From Corynebacterium sp. (GTDB lineage: Bacteria > Actinomycetota > Actinomycetes > Mycobacteriales > Mycobacteriaceae), in contig NZ_JAUMTY010000022.1 in NCBI RefSeq assembly GCF_030530965.1, positions 1 to 19,260 on the forward strand: a stretch of DNA of 19,260 nucleotides, in the 5' to 3' direction. Below are positions 6,715 to 14,369 of this stretch, one piece after another. A program made the position numbers and the translations under genes. The notes beneath the pieces are model-generated. The model was not told the DNA's origin. It saw nothing but the letters and a program-made list of their open reading frames with translations, and ran no database searches. The stretch's first letter is position 1. Every line of letters starts with the position of its first letter.

Positions 6715-7104
6715 TCAGCTTTCAATCTTCTTAGCTTCCCGACGTCGCGCTTTACCGTAAGCCTTATTAGTACAGTATGTCACTACTTCGGCTAAGGCAG
6801 AGTGCGAAGCGTCAGCAGCGGCAGGGCGAGCGCGAATAACTAAATCCACATTCTGCGGAAGGTCCTCCACCACCTCTTTAACGACGTGGCGCAGATGCCG
6901 TGCCACTGTGTGCCGAACAACTGAATTCCCCACACTTTTCGAGCACACGACACCAACGCGCGGACCATTGATGAGATCAGCCGCGGCAGGATCACTAGAA
7001 CGTATGACGACATGAACAACGACCAGCTTGCTACCCGATGTGGCGCCTCGAATGGCCGCACGGAAATCCGACCTGTGACGCAGCCGTTGCGATGCCGGGA
7101 GCAC
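6715..7104 (-). CDS. rnpA: Ribonuclease P protein component RnpA
   Basis: RnpA is the small basic protein that joins the catalytic RNA of RNase P, which trims the 5' leader of precursor tRNAs. I chose GTG at 7104 (129 aa) over GTG at 7113: the shorter form starts MLPASQRLRHRSDF, as is usual, and GAGGA lies 10 nt upstream. Family landmarks are GPRVGVVCSKSVGNSVVRH and the following basic helix. That helix reads RHTVARHLRHVV, whereas related actinobacterial proteins usually read RHRVARRLRHV, so two of the RNR-helix positions differ (Thr and His in place of Arg). It is preceded by an unusually long spacer after rpmH and followed, after about 115 bp, by yidD. Confidence 0.93.
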   Translation of the reverse strand: MLPASQRLRHRSDFRAAIRGATSGSKLVVVHVVIRSSDPAAADLINGPRVGVVCSKSVGNSVVRHTVARHLRHVVKEVVEDLPQNVDLVIRARPAAADASHSALAEVVTYCTNKAYGKARRREAKKIES

Positions 7105-7212
7105 GTGATTCACATCCTCTACTCGGTGAACTTGGGAAATGGGCCAAGAATGGATTCGCCGCTATGACATGGATAAGGGCATCTGTACGGATCGCCCTAC
7201 ACAGATGGCCTC

Positions 7213-7242
7213 ATATATAGACGTACATAGACATGTATAGAC
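7213..7242. repeat. Three 10-bp tandem units ending ATAGAC
   Basis: The units atatatagac, gtacatagac and atgtatagac follow without gaps, sharing ATAGAC at a 10-bp period, about one helical turn. On the minus strand they read GTCTAT three times, about 110 bp upstream of the rnpA start. The phasing would suit a cooperative DNA-binding protein, but none is identified. Confidence 0.55.
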
Positions 7243-7335
7243 AAAAGTGGAGCTTCCCCAGACGACATTTGCCGAGAACCGAGGAAACTCCACCACGTTC
7301 GCAAAACGACACCAGCTTTACAACCAGCTGGGGAA

Positions 7336-7353
7336 GTGCGTAGCTCTACGCAC
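7336..7353 (-). other. Hairpin directly after rpmH
   Basis: GTGCGTA, loop GCTC, TACGCAC: a 7-bp stem beginning immediately after the rpmH stop codon. It lacks a T-run, so it is more likely an mRNA 3'-end or processing structure than a complete intrinsic terminator. Confidence 0.5.
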
Positions 7354-7497
7354 TTACGCCGTCAGCGACTTACGTCCTTTACGACGACGTGCCGACACAA
7401 TGGCACGACCGGCCCGCGTGCTCATGCGGCTACGGAAGCCGTGAACACGGGAACGACGGCGGTTGTTCGGCTGAAAAGTCCGCTTGCCTTTGGCCAC
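7354..7497 (-). CDS. rpmH: Large ribosomal subunit protein bL34
   Basis: A 47-codon frame from GTG at 7497 to TAA at 7354 encodes bL34, the small basic protein of the 50S subunit. It begins MAKGKRTFQPNNRRRSRVHG and continues FRSRMSTRAGRAIVSARRRK, a near-textbook L34. The strong ribosome-binding site GAGGAG lies 9 nt upstream. It is the first leftward gene from the origin, divergent from dnaA, as in most bacteria. Confidence 0.97.
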   Translation of the reverse strand: MAKGKRTFQPNNRRRSRVHGFRSRMSTRAGRAIVSARRRKGRKSLTA

Positions 7498-7949
7498 GGT
7501 ACTCAACTCCTCAATACACTCGGGCTCGCTACACCCGGCGATGCCGTAGCAGGTTGCACCAACCTTGTACCGACATGCCGAGAGCTTGCCATGTAACAGA
7601 TTATTTCAACGGCAATACAGAAATCCGCTAGGACATCTCGATTACTACGCGGTACTTCCAGACCCGCTAGTACTTCCCATGTGACGAACACGGGGCGAGC
7701 AGCTTTTCGACGGCAACAGCATGGAGCCAAAGCCAGAATCGCTGTGTATTGCCATGCTCGTGAAAGATCGGACGCCACCGAAAAGCGCAGGCATCACGGA
7801 TCTATTACGAATGACCTTATAAGACTACGGGTTTTACCACACGAGTCACAAATCAGCGATCGGTGTGTTCACTTTACCCCTAAATTGCACGGTTGTAATT
7901 CATCTATAAACTCCACAAAAACTCCACAGTGGTTAAAGACACATCGATG
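7498..7949. other. Non-coding DNA, left part of the rpmH-dnaA gap
   Basis: I see no gene here. The rpmH promoter should lie in this stretch on the minus strand, but I could not place convincing -35 and -10 boxes. No near-consensus DnaA box was noticed before 7954. Confidence 0.5.
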
Positions 7950-7953
7950 AGCC

Positions 7954-8226
7954 TGTGGATAAACCTGCCAGAATAGAAAGTCCAGGTCGCGTCGCGTGTC
8001 CCTCCAGATTCCACAGGGGGTGTGGATAAGTTGTCCACATCTGTGACCTCAACCTTTACTTGAGGTTAATTTCCCCAGGTCACGGCCGAATCTTCCCCAA
8101 CACGATTAATCCACAGGTTAAAGACGCCCTGGGGATAAACTCAAGCCCGGTTTATCCCCAGGTTGTGGATAACATTGTGGAAAACGCTTCTGACGTCTGT
8201 ATTATGTTATTCACAGCTTATTCACA
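7954..8226. promoter_or_regulatory. DnaA-box cluster upstream of dnaA
   Basis: Three perfect TGTGGATAA boxes start at 7954, 8021 and 8164. Near-matches are TTGTCCACA (8031-8039), TGGGGATAA (8130-8138), TTATCCCCA (8152-8160), TGTGGAAAA (8176-8184) and two TTATTCACA (8207-8215, 8218-8226) set 11 bp apart on the same strand. Such a cluster between rpmH and dnaA commonly serves origin function, dnaA autoregulation, or both. Its boxes are fewer and less perfect than in the dnaA-dnaN gap. Confidence 0.8.
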
Positions 8227-8475
8227 AGTAAGCGAATCTCTGGGGAGAACGTAAATTACAAATGTGGAATTATGCTCTGCCCAATTTAGTAACAAAATCT
8301 GACCATCAACCCACACTAGAGACCGCCACAATGTCATTTTTCATGAGCGATACCCCGCATTACGGTGTAAAGCTCAAACACACATGACCACGAACGCCGG
8401 TGTTTTCCACGTTCGCTACGGGTACCCGTGCACAACACAGCAGCAATACGACAACAGCAACACAAAGGATGACCG
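8227..8475 (+). promoter_or_regulatory. Probable dnaA promoter and leader
   Basis: This is a 249-bp stretch between the DnaA-box cluster and dnaA, without a supported gene. It should hold the dnaA promoter; I find AT-rich segments (8250-8275) but no pair of boxes I trust. The ribosome-binding site AAAGGA is at 8464-8469. Confidence 0.4.
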
Positions 8476-10293
8476 ATGGACCTTGGGGGCAGCCCTCACC
8501 AATTTGGACAGGCGAGCGAGGACTTTTTCAACACGTGGAATAACGTTGTCACACAGCTGATGGCAATGAATCCACGCGAGGATATCCCAGGTCAAGCGCC
8601 TGGGACGCGGATTACTCCTCAAGATAAGGCCTGGTTAAAGCAAGCTGCCCCCGTCGGTCTTATCGGCGGTGTCGCCGTTATCTCCACTCCTAACCGAACG
8701 GCCAAAAGCGTCTTCGAGCGCAAACTCGGCGATATCATCTCCGCCGAACTCACCACAGCTATTGGTGAGCCAATAAAACTGGCTATCTCGATTAATTCTG
8801 CTGCTACGGAAACCGACGATTCTTCTGCAGAACCTCCCCACACAGAGCCGCCACGTGCGGAAACTCCTCCCACGCAACCACGCACAACGCAAGCTCGCCC
8901 CACGGAAACTCGCCCTGCAGAGTCGTACCGCGATTTTTCACAACTCAACACGGGCCCCAAAACCGGCGCACCCAGCGAAAACGTCGCACAAGAGAACGCG
9001 CAACCCTCGCGTGAGATGCCTCGGCCCACCTCATATGAGGACGATCCCTACGTTCTTCAGTACCCCGATAGCTCCCCACAGGGGGAGCGTCCATCCACCT
9101 ATCCCGACGCCACCCCCACCGAACCCGCTTACTCCAACAGCGGAGACGCCCACGTCGGCAATTCTTATGACACACCTGCGGAAACAGCCCCGCAGCCGTG
9201 GAACGAGGGGTACATCAGCAATGCGCGGCCCCAGCGTCGGCAAGAACAAAAGCCTGACTCCGAGCGATCATGGTTAAACGAGAACTACACCTTCGATAAT
9301 CTCGTCGCGGGTGAGGGGAACCGGGTAGTGCGGGCTGCGGCCATCGCTGTCGCGGAAAACCCTGCTCAGGCCTATAATCCGCTCTTTATTTGGGGTGGCT
9401 CGGGGCTGGGGAAGACCCACATTCTTCACGCCATTGGGCATCGAGCCCTTGAGCTGCGGCCCAATCTGCGTGTCCGGTATGTGTCGATTGAGGAATACAC
9501 GAATGAGTGGATCAACTCGATTCGCAACAACCGAGGTGAGGACTTCAAACGGAAGTACCGGAGCTTCGACATCCTGCTGGTGGACGATATTCAGTTCCTG
9601 GCTGGGAAACCCGAGACTCAGATCGAGTTCTTCCACAACTTCAATGCCCTCCATGGGGCACAAAAGCAGATCGTGCTGTGCTCGGATCGGTCACCCAAGG
9701 AGCTGACGGAGCTGGAACCTCGGCTCCGGACCCGCTTCCAGTGGGGGTTCACGCAGGACATTCAGAAGCCTGACCTGGAAACGCGCATTGCCATCCTGCG
9801 GCTCAAAGCGGAGCGGGAAAACGCGCAAGTCCCCAGCGAAGTGTTGTCATTTATCGCGGAACAGAAGGCCGAATCGGTGCGTGAGCTCGAGGGCGCGCTG
9901 AATAAGGTGCTCATTGTTTCATCGATCCAGCACACACCCGTCACGCTCGAGATGGCCCGCGATCAGCTTCAAGACCTGGTCGCCCCTGAGGTGGTGGAGA
10001 TTACGGCGCCGACGATCATGTCCGTGACCGCGGAATACTTTAACTTGACGACGGCTGACCTGACCGGTCCTGGTAAAGCGCGGCCCATTGCCCACGCGCG
10101 GCAGGTCGCGATGTACCTGTGCAGGGAGTTGACGGACCTCTCGCTGCCCAAGGTGGGCAACAAATTCGGCGGCCGTGACCACACCACTGCGATGTATGCC
10201 GAGCGCAAGATTCGGAAAGAAATGAGCGAGAAGCGCTCGACGAATGAGGCCATCCAAGAAATCACCGCGCGTATTAAAGATCAAGCTCGGTAG
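8476..10293 (+). CDS. dnaA: Chromosomal replication initiator DnaA
   Basis: DnaA is the AAA+ initiator that binds DnaA boxes, unwinds oriC and recruits the replicative helicase. The start is ATG at 8476, with AAAGGA 6 nt upstream; length 605 aa. Domain I is roughly residues 1-105. Domain II is a long Pro/Thr/Glu/Ser-rich linker, about 106-265. The AAA+ domain has Walker A GGSGLGKT (307-314), Walker B ILLVDD (366-371) and the arginine-rich segment EPRLRTRFQWG (414-424). The DNA-binding domain carries the DnaA signature GNKFGGRDHTTAMYA (561-575). Length and linker are like other actinobacterial DnaA proteins, which are longer than E. coli DnaA (467 aa). It is flanked by DnaA boxes on both sides, so autoregulation is expected. 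Confidence 0.98.
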   Translation: MDLGGSPHQFGQASEDFFNTWNNVVTQLMAMNPREDIPGQAPGTRITPQDKAWLKQAAPVGLIGGVAVISTPNRTAKSVFERKLGDIISAELTTAIGEPIKLAISINSAATETDDSSAEPPHTEPPRAETPPTQPRTTQARPTETRPAESYRDFSQLNTGPKTGAPSENVAQENAQPSREMPRPTSYEDDPYVLQYPDSSPQGERPSTYPDATPTEPAYSNSGDAHVGNSYDTPAETAPQPWNEGYISNARPQRRQEQKPDSERSWLNENYTFDNLVAGEGNRVVRAAAIAVAENPAQAYNPLFIWGGSGLGKTHILHAIGHRALELRPNLRVRYVSIEEYTNEWINSIRNNRGEDFKRKYRSFDILLVDDIQFLAGKPETQIEFFHNFNALHGAQKQIVLCSDRSPKELTELEPRLRTRFQWGFTQDIQKPDLETRIAILRLKAERENAQVPSEVLSFIAEQKAESVRELEGALNKVLIVSSIQHTPVTLEMARDQLQDLVAPEVVEITAPTIMSVTAEYFNLTTADLTGPGKARPIAHARQVAMYLCRELTDLSLPKVGNKFGGRDHTTAMYAERKIRKEMSEKRSTNEAIQEITARIKDQAR

Positions 10294-10444
10294 CTTCCTG
10301 GTGTTTTAGGCCTGTTGTGGATAACTTGGCACGCTGACCTGCGTGTTTACAGAAATTTCGTCTTATCCACAATGTTATCCACACCTGTGTAATTACAACT
10401 TTGTTATTTCATGATTTCGGTCACAACTTACTTTGTAGCACTGT

Positions 10445-10453
10445 TGCTAAAAT
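10445..10453 (+). promoter_or_regulatory. Candidate extended -10 promoter for dnaN
   Basis: TGC followed by TAAAAT (10448-10453) forms an extended -10 motif within oriC. No clear -35 is present at the usual distance. It would give a leader of about 490 nt, with four of the six perfect boxes outside the transcript start region or downstream of it. Weak evidence. Confidence 0.3.
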
Positions 10454-10759
10454 AGAGTCGGTGGCCACGAATTTTTGGCACGGGCGCCTGTGGATAACTA
10501 CCCCAAAACGGTGGATATAACAGGGGATAACTAACCCGCCACTGTGAATAAAATGATCCCCACCCCGGTTCTCCACAGACCACCCCAATTTATCCACAGC
10601 ATTATCCCCAGTTTATCCACAACCCAATATCGACAATGACAAGCGACAATCCCGGTTATCCACTGTTTCCACAACCCCTACTGCTACTACCACTTTTTCT
10701 TTCAGGGAAATGAGTTAAAGAAATAGGGCCCGGCCTTGTGTGGGGATAACCCAGACCAA

Positions 10760-10806
10760 AGCACATCTGCAGCCCTAAGCTGAGAGTACTTAACAGCAGA
10801 TGCGCT
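10760..10806 (+). repeat. Imperfect inverted repeat in the dnaN leader
   Basis: AGCACATCTGC (10760-10770) and GCAGATGCGCT (10796-10806) pair at 10 of 11 positions around a 25-nt loop. It lies just after the last DnaA-like box and about 145 bp before dnaN. It may be an operator or mRNA hairpin; no T-run follows. Confidence 0.45.
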
Positions 10807-10951
10807 AGTGACATGAAGAATCAATTGCGGGCTGAAATAACAAAAAGTGACTCGGGTTTGTCACCAGGAGTAGGTAACATCCAAACGTGCATCACTCCAC
10901 GATGACGACAACGATCACAACCACGACTGACTCAATGAACACGGAGTAACA

Positions 10952-12136
10952 ATGGAACCCAATGGTGTTTCTTTTCGGGTAGCGAAAGATGACTTATCCG
11001 CAGCCCTCAGCTGGGTAGCGCGTAGTTTAGCGAGCAAACCAACTCAGCCGATTCTTCGCGGCGTCATGATGACCGCCGATGACGAGGGTCTGCTCCTTGC
11101 CGGATTCGACTACGAAGTCTCCACTCGCGTGCGAATTTCAGCCGAGGTTCTTGAACCCGGGCAGGTCCTCGTCGCCGGTAAATTAGCAAATGACATTATT
11201 GGGTCACTTCCACACAAAGATGTCGCTATCTCCGTCGACGGCACCAAAGTTCATGTGACATGCGGGCAGTCCAACTTCGAATTACCTGCCATGACCATCG
11301 AGGATTATCCGGAACTCCCGTCATTACCGGAGGAGACCGGGCATATTGATCCCCATGTTTTCACTGCTGCCATTGGTCAGGTTGCGTCGGCAGCGGGCAA
11401 AGATGACTCCATGCCTATGCTCACGGGCATAAAAATGGAGGTCAAAGGGGATAACGTTGTGCTCGCCGCGACTGACCGATTCCGTTTAGCCGTTCGTGAA
11501 TTTACGTGGGAACCGTCGTCACCCGACGTCGACGCGGAGATCCTTATTCCGGCACGTACCTTGGCCGATTCTGCCCGTACCCTCGATACTCGCCTGAACG
11601 ATCCCATCCAACTAGCGATGGGTGCTGCCCAGGACGTCGGCAAAGATGGGCTTTTGGGCATTGTGTCGGAGAATCGGCAAACAACAACACGACTGATCGA
11701 CGCCGACTTCCCGAAGTTCCGGCCACTATTGCCGAAGAGCCACTCATCCATGGCGATCGTGGAAATCGCGCCATTATTGGACGCTATCCGACGTGTCAGC
11801 CTGGTGGCTGAACGAAATGCCCAGGTCAAACTGGAGTTTTCGGAAGATCAGCTCGTTTTGTCTGCTGGCGGCTCTGAAGCAGGAACCGCGGAGGAGACCC
11901 TGCCTGCTCAATTTGCCGGCGAGCCACTTCTTATCGCGTTCAACGCGAATTATCTGAAAGAGGGCTTGGCCTCGATTGATACCAAGAATGTGGTGTTTGG
12001 GTTTACTCAGCCTTCCCGCCCGGCGATCTTGATCCCCGAGCCGGAAACCATGCCTGAGCAGGATAGTGATGGCCAATTCCCAACGCCATCGACATACTTC
12101 ACCTACCTCCTGATGCCAGTCCGGCTACCAGGCTAA
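10952..12136 (+). CDS. dnaN: DNA polymerase III sliding clamp (beta subunit)
   Basis: DnaN forms the dimeric ring that holds DNA polymerase III and other enzymes on DNA. Length is 394 aa, normal for an actinobacterial clamp. The start is ATG at 10952 with GGAG 5 nt upstream. The three clamp subdomains are visible in order. Landmarks are QPILRGVMM early, DDSMPMLTGIKMEV and LAATDRFRLAVRE in the second domain, and the C-terminal YLLMPVRLPG, which matches the conserved clamp ending that borders the peptide-binding pocket. It follows oriC and precedes recF by 49 bp, probably on one transcript. Confidence 0.98.
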   Translation: MEPNGVSFRVAKDDLSAALSWVARSLASKPTQPILRGVMMTADDEGLLLAGFDYEVSTRVRISAEVLEPGQVLVAGKLANDIIGSLPHKDVAISVDGTKVHVTCGQSNFELPAMTIEDYPELPSLPEETGHIDPHVFTAAIGQVASAAGKDDSMPMLTGIKMEVKGDNVVLAATDRFRLAVREFTWEPSSPDVDAEILIPARTLADSARTLDTRLNDPIQLAMGAAQDVGKDGLLGIVSENRQTTTRLIDADFPKFRPLLPKSHSSMAIVEIAPLLDAIRRVSLVAERNAQVKLEFSEDQLVLSAGGSEAGTAEETLPAQFAGEPLLIAFNANYLKEGLASIDTKNVVFGFTQPSRPAILIPEPETMPEQDSDGQFPTPSTYFTYLLMPVRLPG

Positions 12137-12185
12137 AGGCATATTTCTGTTCGACGCTGTTCCCATCCCACGAGGCATCCCACCT

Positions 12186-13475
12186 GTGTATATTCGTGCG
12201 CTGCAATTACGTAATTTCCGGTCGTGGCCAGAGCTGGATCTTCACCTCGGCCCGGGAATTACTGTGTTTTCAGGGCCGAATGGTCATGGAAAAACCAACG
12301 TGGTGGAAGCGCTTGACTATGTTGCTCACCTGGGTTCGCATCGTGTTTCGACGGATGCGCCGCTGGTCCGCGAGGGGCACGAGTACACGACGGTGTCAGC
12401 AACGGCCATCAATAGTGGCCGGGAACTCACCGCCCATATGCTGATCAAGGCGCGCGGTTCGAATAAAGCACAAATTAACCGTGCTCCGTGTAAAAGCCCA
12501 CGTCAGCTGCTTGGAATTGTCAAAACGGTCCTTTTTTCGCCGGAAGATTTGGCATTAATACGTGGGGAACCGGAACACCGGCGGCGTTTTCTTGACGATC
12601 TCCTCATCGGGCGGTTTCCTCGCTGGGCAGGCACTCGCTCCGACTACGATAAGATCCTTCGCCAGCGCAATACGCTGCTTAAACGGGCATCGAGAACCCT
12701 CCGACAGGGATATGGAGGGGGTACTGATTCCGATTCCGCCCTCGACACACTGGATACATGGGATTCGCACCTGGCAGCGGCCGGCGCACAAGTCATGGCG
12801 CAGCGGATTGTCTTGGCACACGTACTCTCGCCGTACGTAAAAAACGCGTACCAGCGGTTGGCACCGGAATCTCGACCTGCCCAGATCACCTACCGGTCCA
12901 CCGTCGACAAGGCCCTCGTGGAGGCAGGGATTACGCCAGAGACCGTCGCCAATGATGTTGCAGGATCGACGCCTGTCATTGAGGCGGTGTTGTTATCGGA
13001 GCTGGCTCGCCGGCGGGATACCGATATTCAGCGGGGGACAAGTACGTGTGGTCCTCACCGCGACGATGTCGAATTGTTGTTAGGAACTCAGCCGGCGCGA
13101 GGTTATGCCAGTCACGGCGAATCCTGGTCATTTGCGCTGGCACTGCGCTTGGCTTCCTTTGAATGGCAGCGTGAGCAGGGCACGGACCCCATTCTTATTC
13201 TCGACGATGTCTTCGCGGAGTTAGATGCCGCCCGCCGTCGCGCGTTGGCCACTGTTGCTAAGGATGCTGAACAAACGTTGGTTACCGCGGCCGTCGGGGA
13301 CGACCTACCGCAAGACCTGGTGAATAGCGATATTCGTGTTCTGACAGTGGAAGCGTCGACGGTTGACGATTCAGACATCCGATCGTCCCGGATCACTCAT
13401 GATTCTGCTGACGGTGGAGCTACGGAGGGTACCGCGACGGACACTGACGACGAAGGAGGCGACGCTCATGAATGA
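12186..13475 (+). CDS. recF: DNA repair and recombination ATPase RecF
   Basis: RecF is an SMC/ABC-type ATPase that helps load RecA at single-strand gaps, with RecO and RecR. The start is GTG at 12186 with GAGG 10 nt upstream; length 429 aa. Walker A is GPNGHGKT (30-37), the ABC-type signature region SHGESWSFALALR (309-321), and Walker B with the D-loop PILILDDVFAELD (335-347). CGPHRDD (288-294) is also conserved in the family. The last 40 residues are an acidic Asp/Thr/Ser-rich tail that looks disordered. Its 3' end overlaps dciA by 8 bp, suggesting coupled translation. Confidence 0.97.
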   Translation: MYIRALQLRNFRSWPELDLHLGPGITVFSGPNGHGKTNVVEALDYVAHLGSHRVSTDAPLVREGHEYTTVSATAINSGRELTAHMLIKARGSNKAQINRAPCKSPRQLLGIVKTVLFSPEDLALIRGEPEHRRRFLDDLLIGRFPRWAGTRSDYDKILRQRNTLLKRASRTLRQGYGGGTDSDSALDTLDTWDSHLAAAGAQVMAQRIVLAHVLSPYVKNAYQRLAPESRPAQITYRSTVDKALVEAGITPETVANDVAGSTPVIEAVLLSELARRRDTDIQRGTSTCGPHRDDVELLLGTQPARGYASHGESWSFALALRLASFEWQREQGTDPILILDDVFAELDAARRRALATVAKDAEQTLVTAAVGDDLPQDLVNSDIRVLTVEASTVDDSDIRSSRITHDSADGGATEGTATDTDDEGGDAHE

Positions 13476-14193
13476 CCCCGTCGCCGAAGCGCTCGCCCGC
13501 GTCTACTCGCACGGTCGTGTGCCCATGCCTCCCAACATGCGGAAAGTCCTTCAGTCCACTACACCGACAGGACATAAGGCTGACCAAGACAGCGTGACCC
13601 GCAAAAACGGCGTTTCTCGTACAAACGGTGCTGCCCACAAAGACGGTGTAAACAACAAGACCACCGATAAATCCGGCGAAGGAAGCGTCGGCAAGAAAGT
13701 CGATAAGGGCAAGAATCCGACGAATTCTCAGGACTTATCACGAGCCAAAACTACCAGCGCAACGTCGGTTTTTCGTGAGTTTTCGCGTACATCGCGGGTG
13801 TACCCCACGGGGCCGGATGGTCACCGTCGGAAAAATACTCGTCGGTATGAGTCCCTGGGCAGCATTGTCAATCGGGAAGTCGTGCGGCGCGGGTGGACGG
13901 AAAAAATTTCCCACGGATGGATTACTGCGAACTGGTCGACGGTTGCGGGTGACTACTTAGGGGCGCACTCCAGAATAAGGATGATCAAAGACACGACACT
14001 GTTTCTTGAGTGTGATTCCACCGCCAAGGCCTCTGAACTGCGATATTTACAGACAGAATTGCTGAGCAGAATTGCACAACACGTGGGACCCGACGTGATA
14101 ACTGCGGTGAAAATCTTTGGTCCGCGGCCACCGTCGTGGCGGCATGGACCGCTACATGTCAAGGGTCGGGGACCACGCGATACCTATGGATAG
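13468..14193 (+). CDS. dciA: DUF721 protein, DciA-type helicase-operating protein
   Basis: The DUF721/DciA family supports loading or function of the replicative helicase DnaB in bacteria that lack DnaC/DnaI; the mycobacterial protein at this locus (Rv0004 type) is the actinobacterial example. The start is ATG at 13468 because AAGGAGG lies 8 nt upstream and the frame overlaps recF by 8 bp; a longer frame from 13363 lacks such a site. Length is 241 aa. Residues 1-29 are a conserved N-terminal piece (DPVAEALARVYSHGR). Residues 30-125 are a low-complexity Lys/Thr/Asn/Gly linker. The DUF721 domain covers about 129-218, with WSTVAGDYLGAHSRI (156-170) and TLFLECDS (177-184). Function is inferred from family and position. 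Confidence 0.9.
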   Translation: MNDPVAEALARVYSHGRVPMPPNMRKVLQSTTPTGHKADQDSVTRKNGVSRTNGAAHKDGVNNKTTDKSGEGSVGKKVDKGKNPTNSQDLSRAKTTSATSVFREFSRTSRVYPTGPDGHRRKNTRRYESLGSIVNREVVRRGWTEKISHGWITANWSTVAGDYLGAHSRIRMIKDTTLFLECDSTAKASELRYLQTELLSRIAQHVGPDVITAVKIFGPRPPSWRHGPLHVKGRGPRDTYG

Positions 14194-14301
14194 TGGGACA
14201 CCCGCGCGGGGAAATTCCACTGGTAAGCGATTTCCGGAATAGTCCCCGCGACATACGAGCCCGAAAATCGCGTCAGACGGGCCCTACACGCCCGGTAGGC
14301 G

Positions 14302-14330
14302 TTCAACTGAGGGGGGATACCGGGTATGAT
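14302..14330 (+). promoter_or_regulatory. Candidate gyrB promoter
   Basis: TTCAAC (14302-14307), a 17-bp spacer, then TATGAT (14325-14330). The -10 is a good corynebacterial-type hexamer and the -35 is weak. A start of transcription near 14337 would leave a short leader of about 33 nt to the gyrB GTG. Confidence 0.5.
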
Positions 14331-14369
14331 GGTGGGCAACTGTGAAAAGTAAAGGAGCGCTGCTACATC

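Larger units (their letters stand above)
7105..7353 (-). promoter_or_regulatory. Structured rpmH-rnpA spacer
   Basis: About 250 bp separate these two genes. The gap holds a 7-bp-stem hairpin (7336-7353) directly after the rpmH stop, an inverted repeat CTTCCCCAG/CTGGGGAAG (7253-7261 and 7328-7336), a direct repeat CCAGCT (7312-7317 and 7324-7329), and three 10-bp units ending ATAGAC (7213-7242). No T-run follows the hairpin, so a simple terminator is not indicated. These elements could tune rnpA expression relative to rpmH, but this is inference. Confidence 0.4.
10294..10951. other. oriC: dnaA-dnaN intergenic origin
   Basis: A 658-bp non-coding stretch with six perfect DnaA boxes: TGTGGATAA at 10316-10324 and 10489-10497; TTATCCACA at 10363-10371, 10375-10383, 10590-10598 and 10613-10621. 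One-base variants include TTATCCCCA (10602-10610), TTATCCACT (10656-10664), TGTGAATAA (10543-10551) and TGGGGATAA (10741-10749). An AT-rich segment around 10385-10455 lies inside the cluster and is a candidate unwinding element. In actinobacteria such as mycobacteria and Streptomyces oriC lies between dnaA and dnaN, matching this layout. The tail also serves as dnaN leader. Confidence 0.9.

Noticed and set aside
7681..7950. 89-codon plus-strand frame before the DnaA boxes
   Set aside because: No family pattern or ribosome-binding site; mixed basic composition typical of chance frames in non-coding DNA.
8619..9277. Several frames overlapping the DnaA linker on both strands
   Set aside because: Shadows of the Pro/Thr-rich linker codons in dnaA; no independent evidence.
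13363..13467. Longer dciA start at 13363
   Set aside because: Lies inside recF in another frame without a ribosome-binding site; the ATG at 13468 has AAGGAGG at good spacing.
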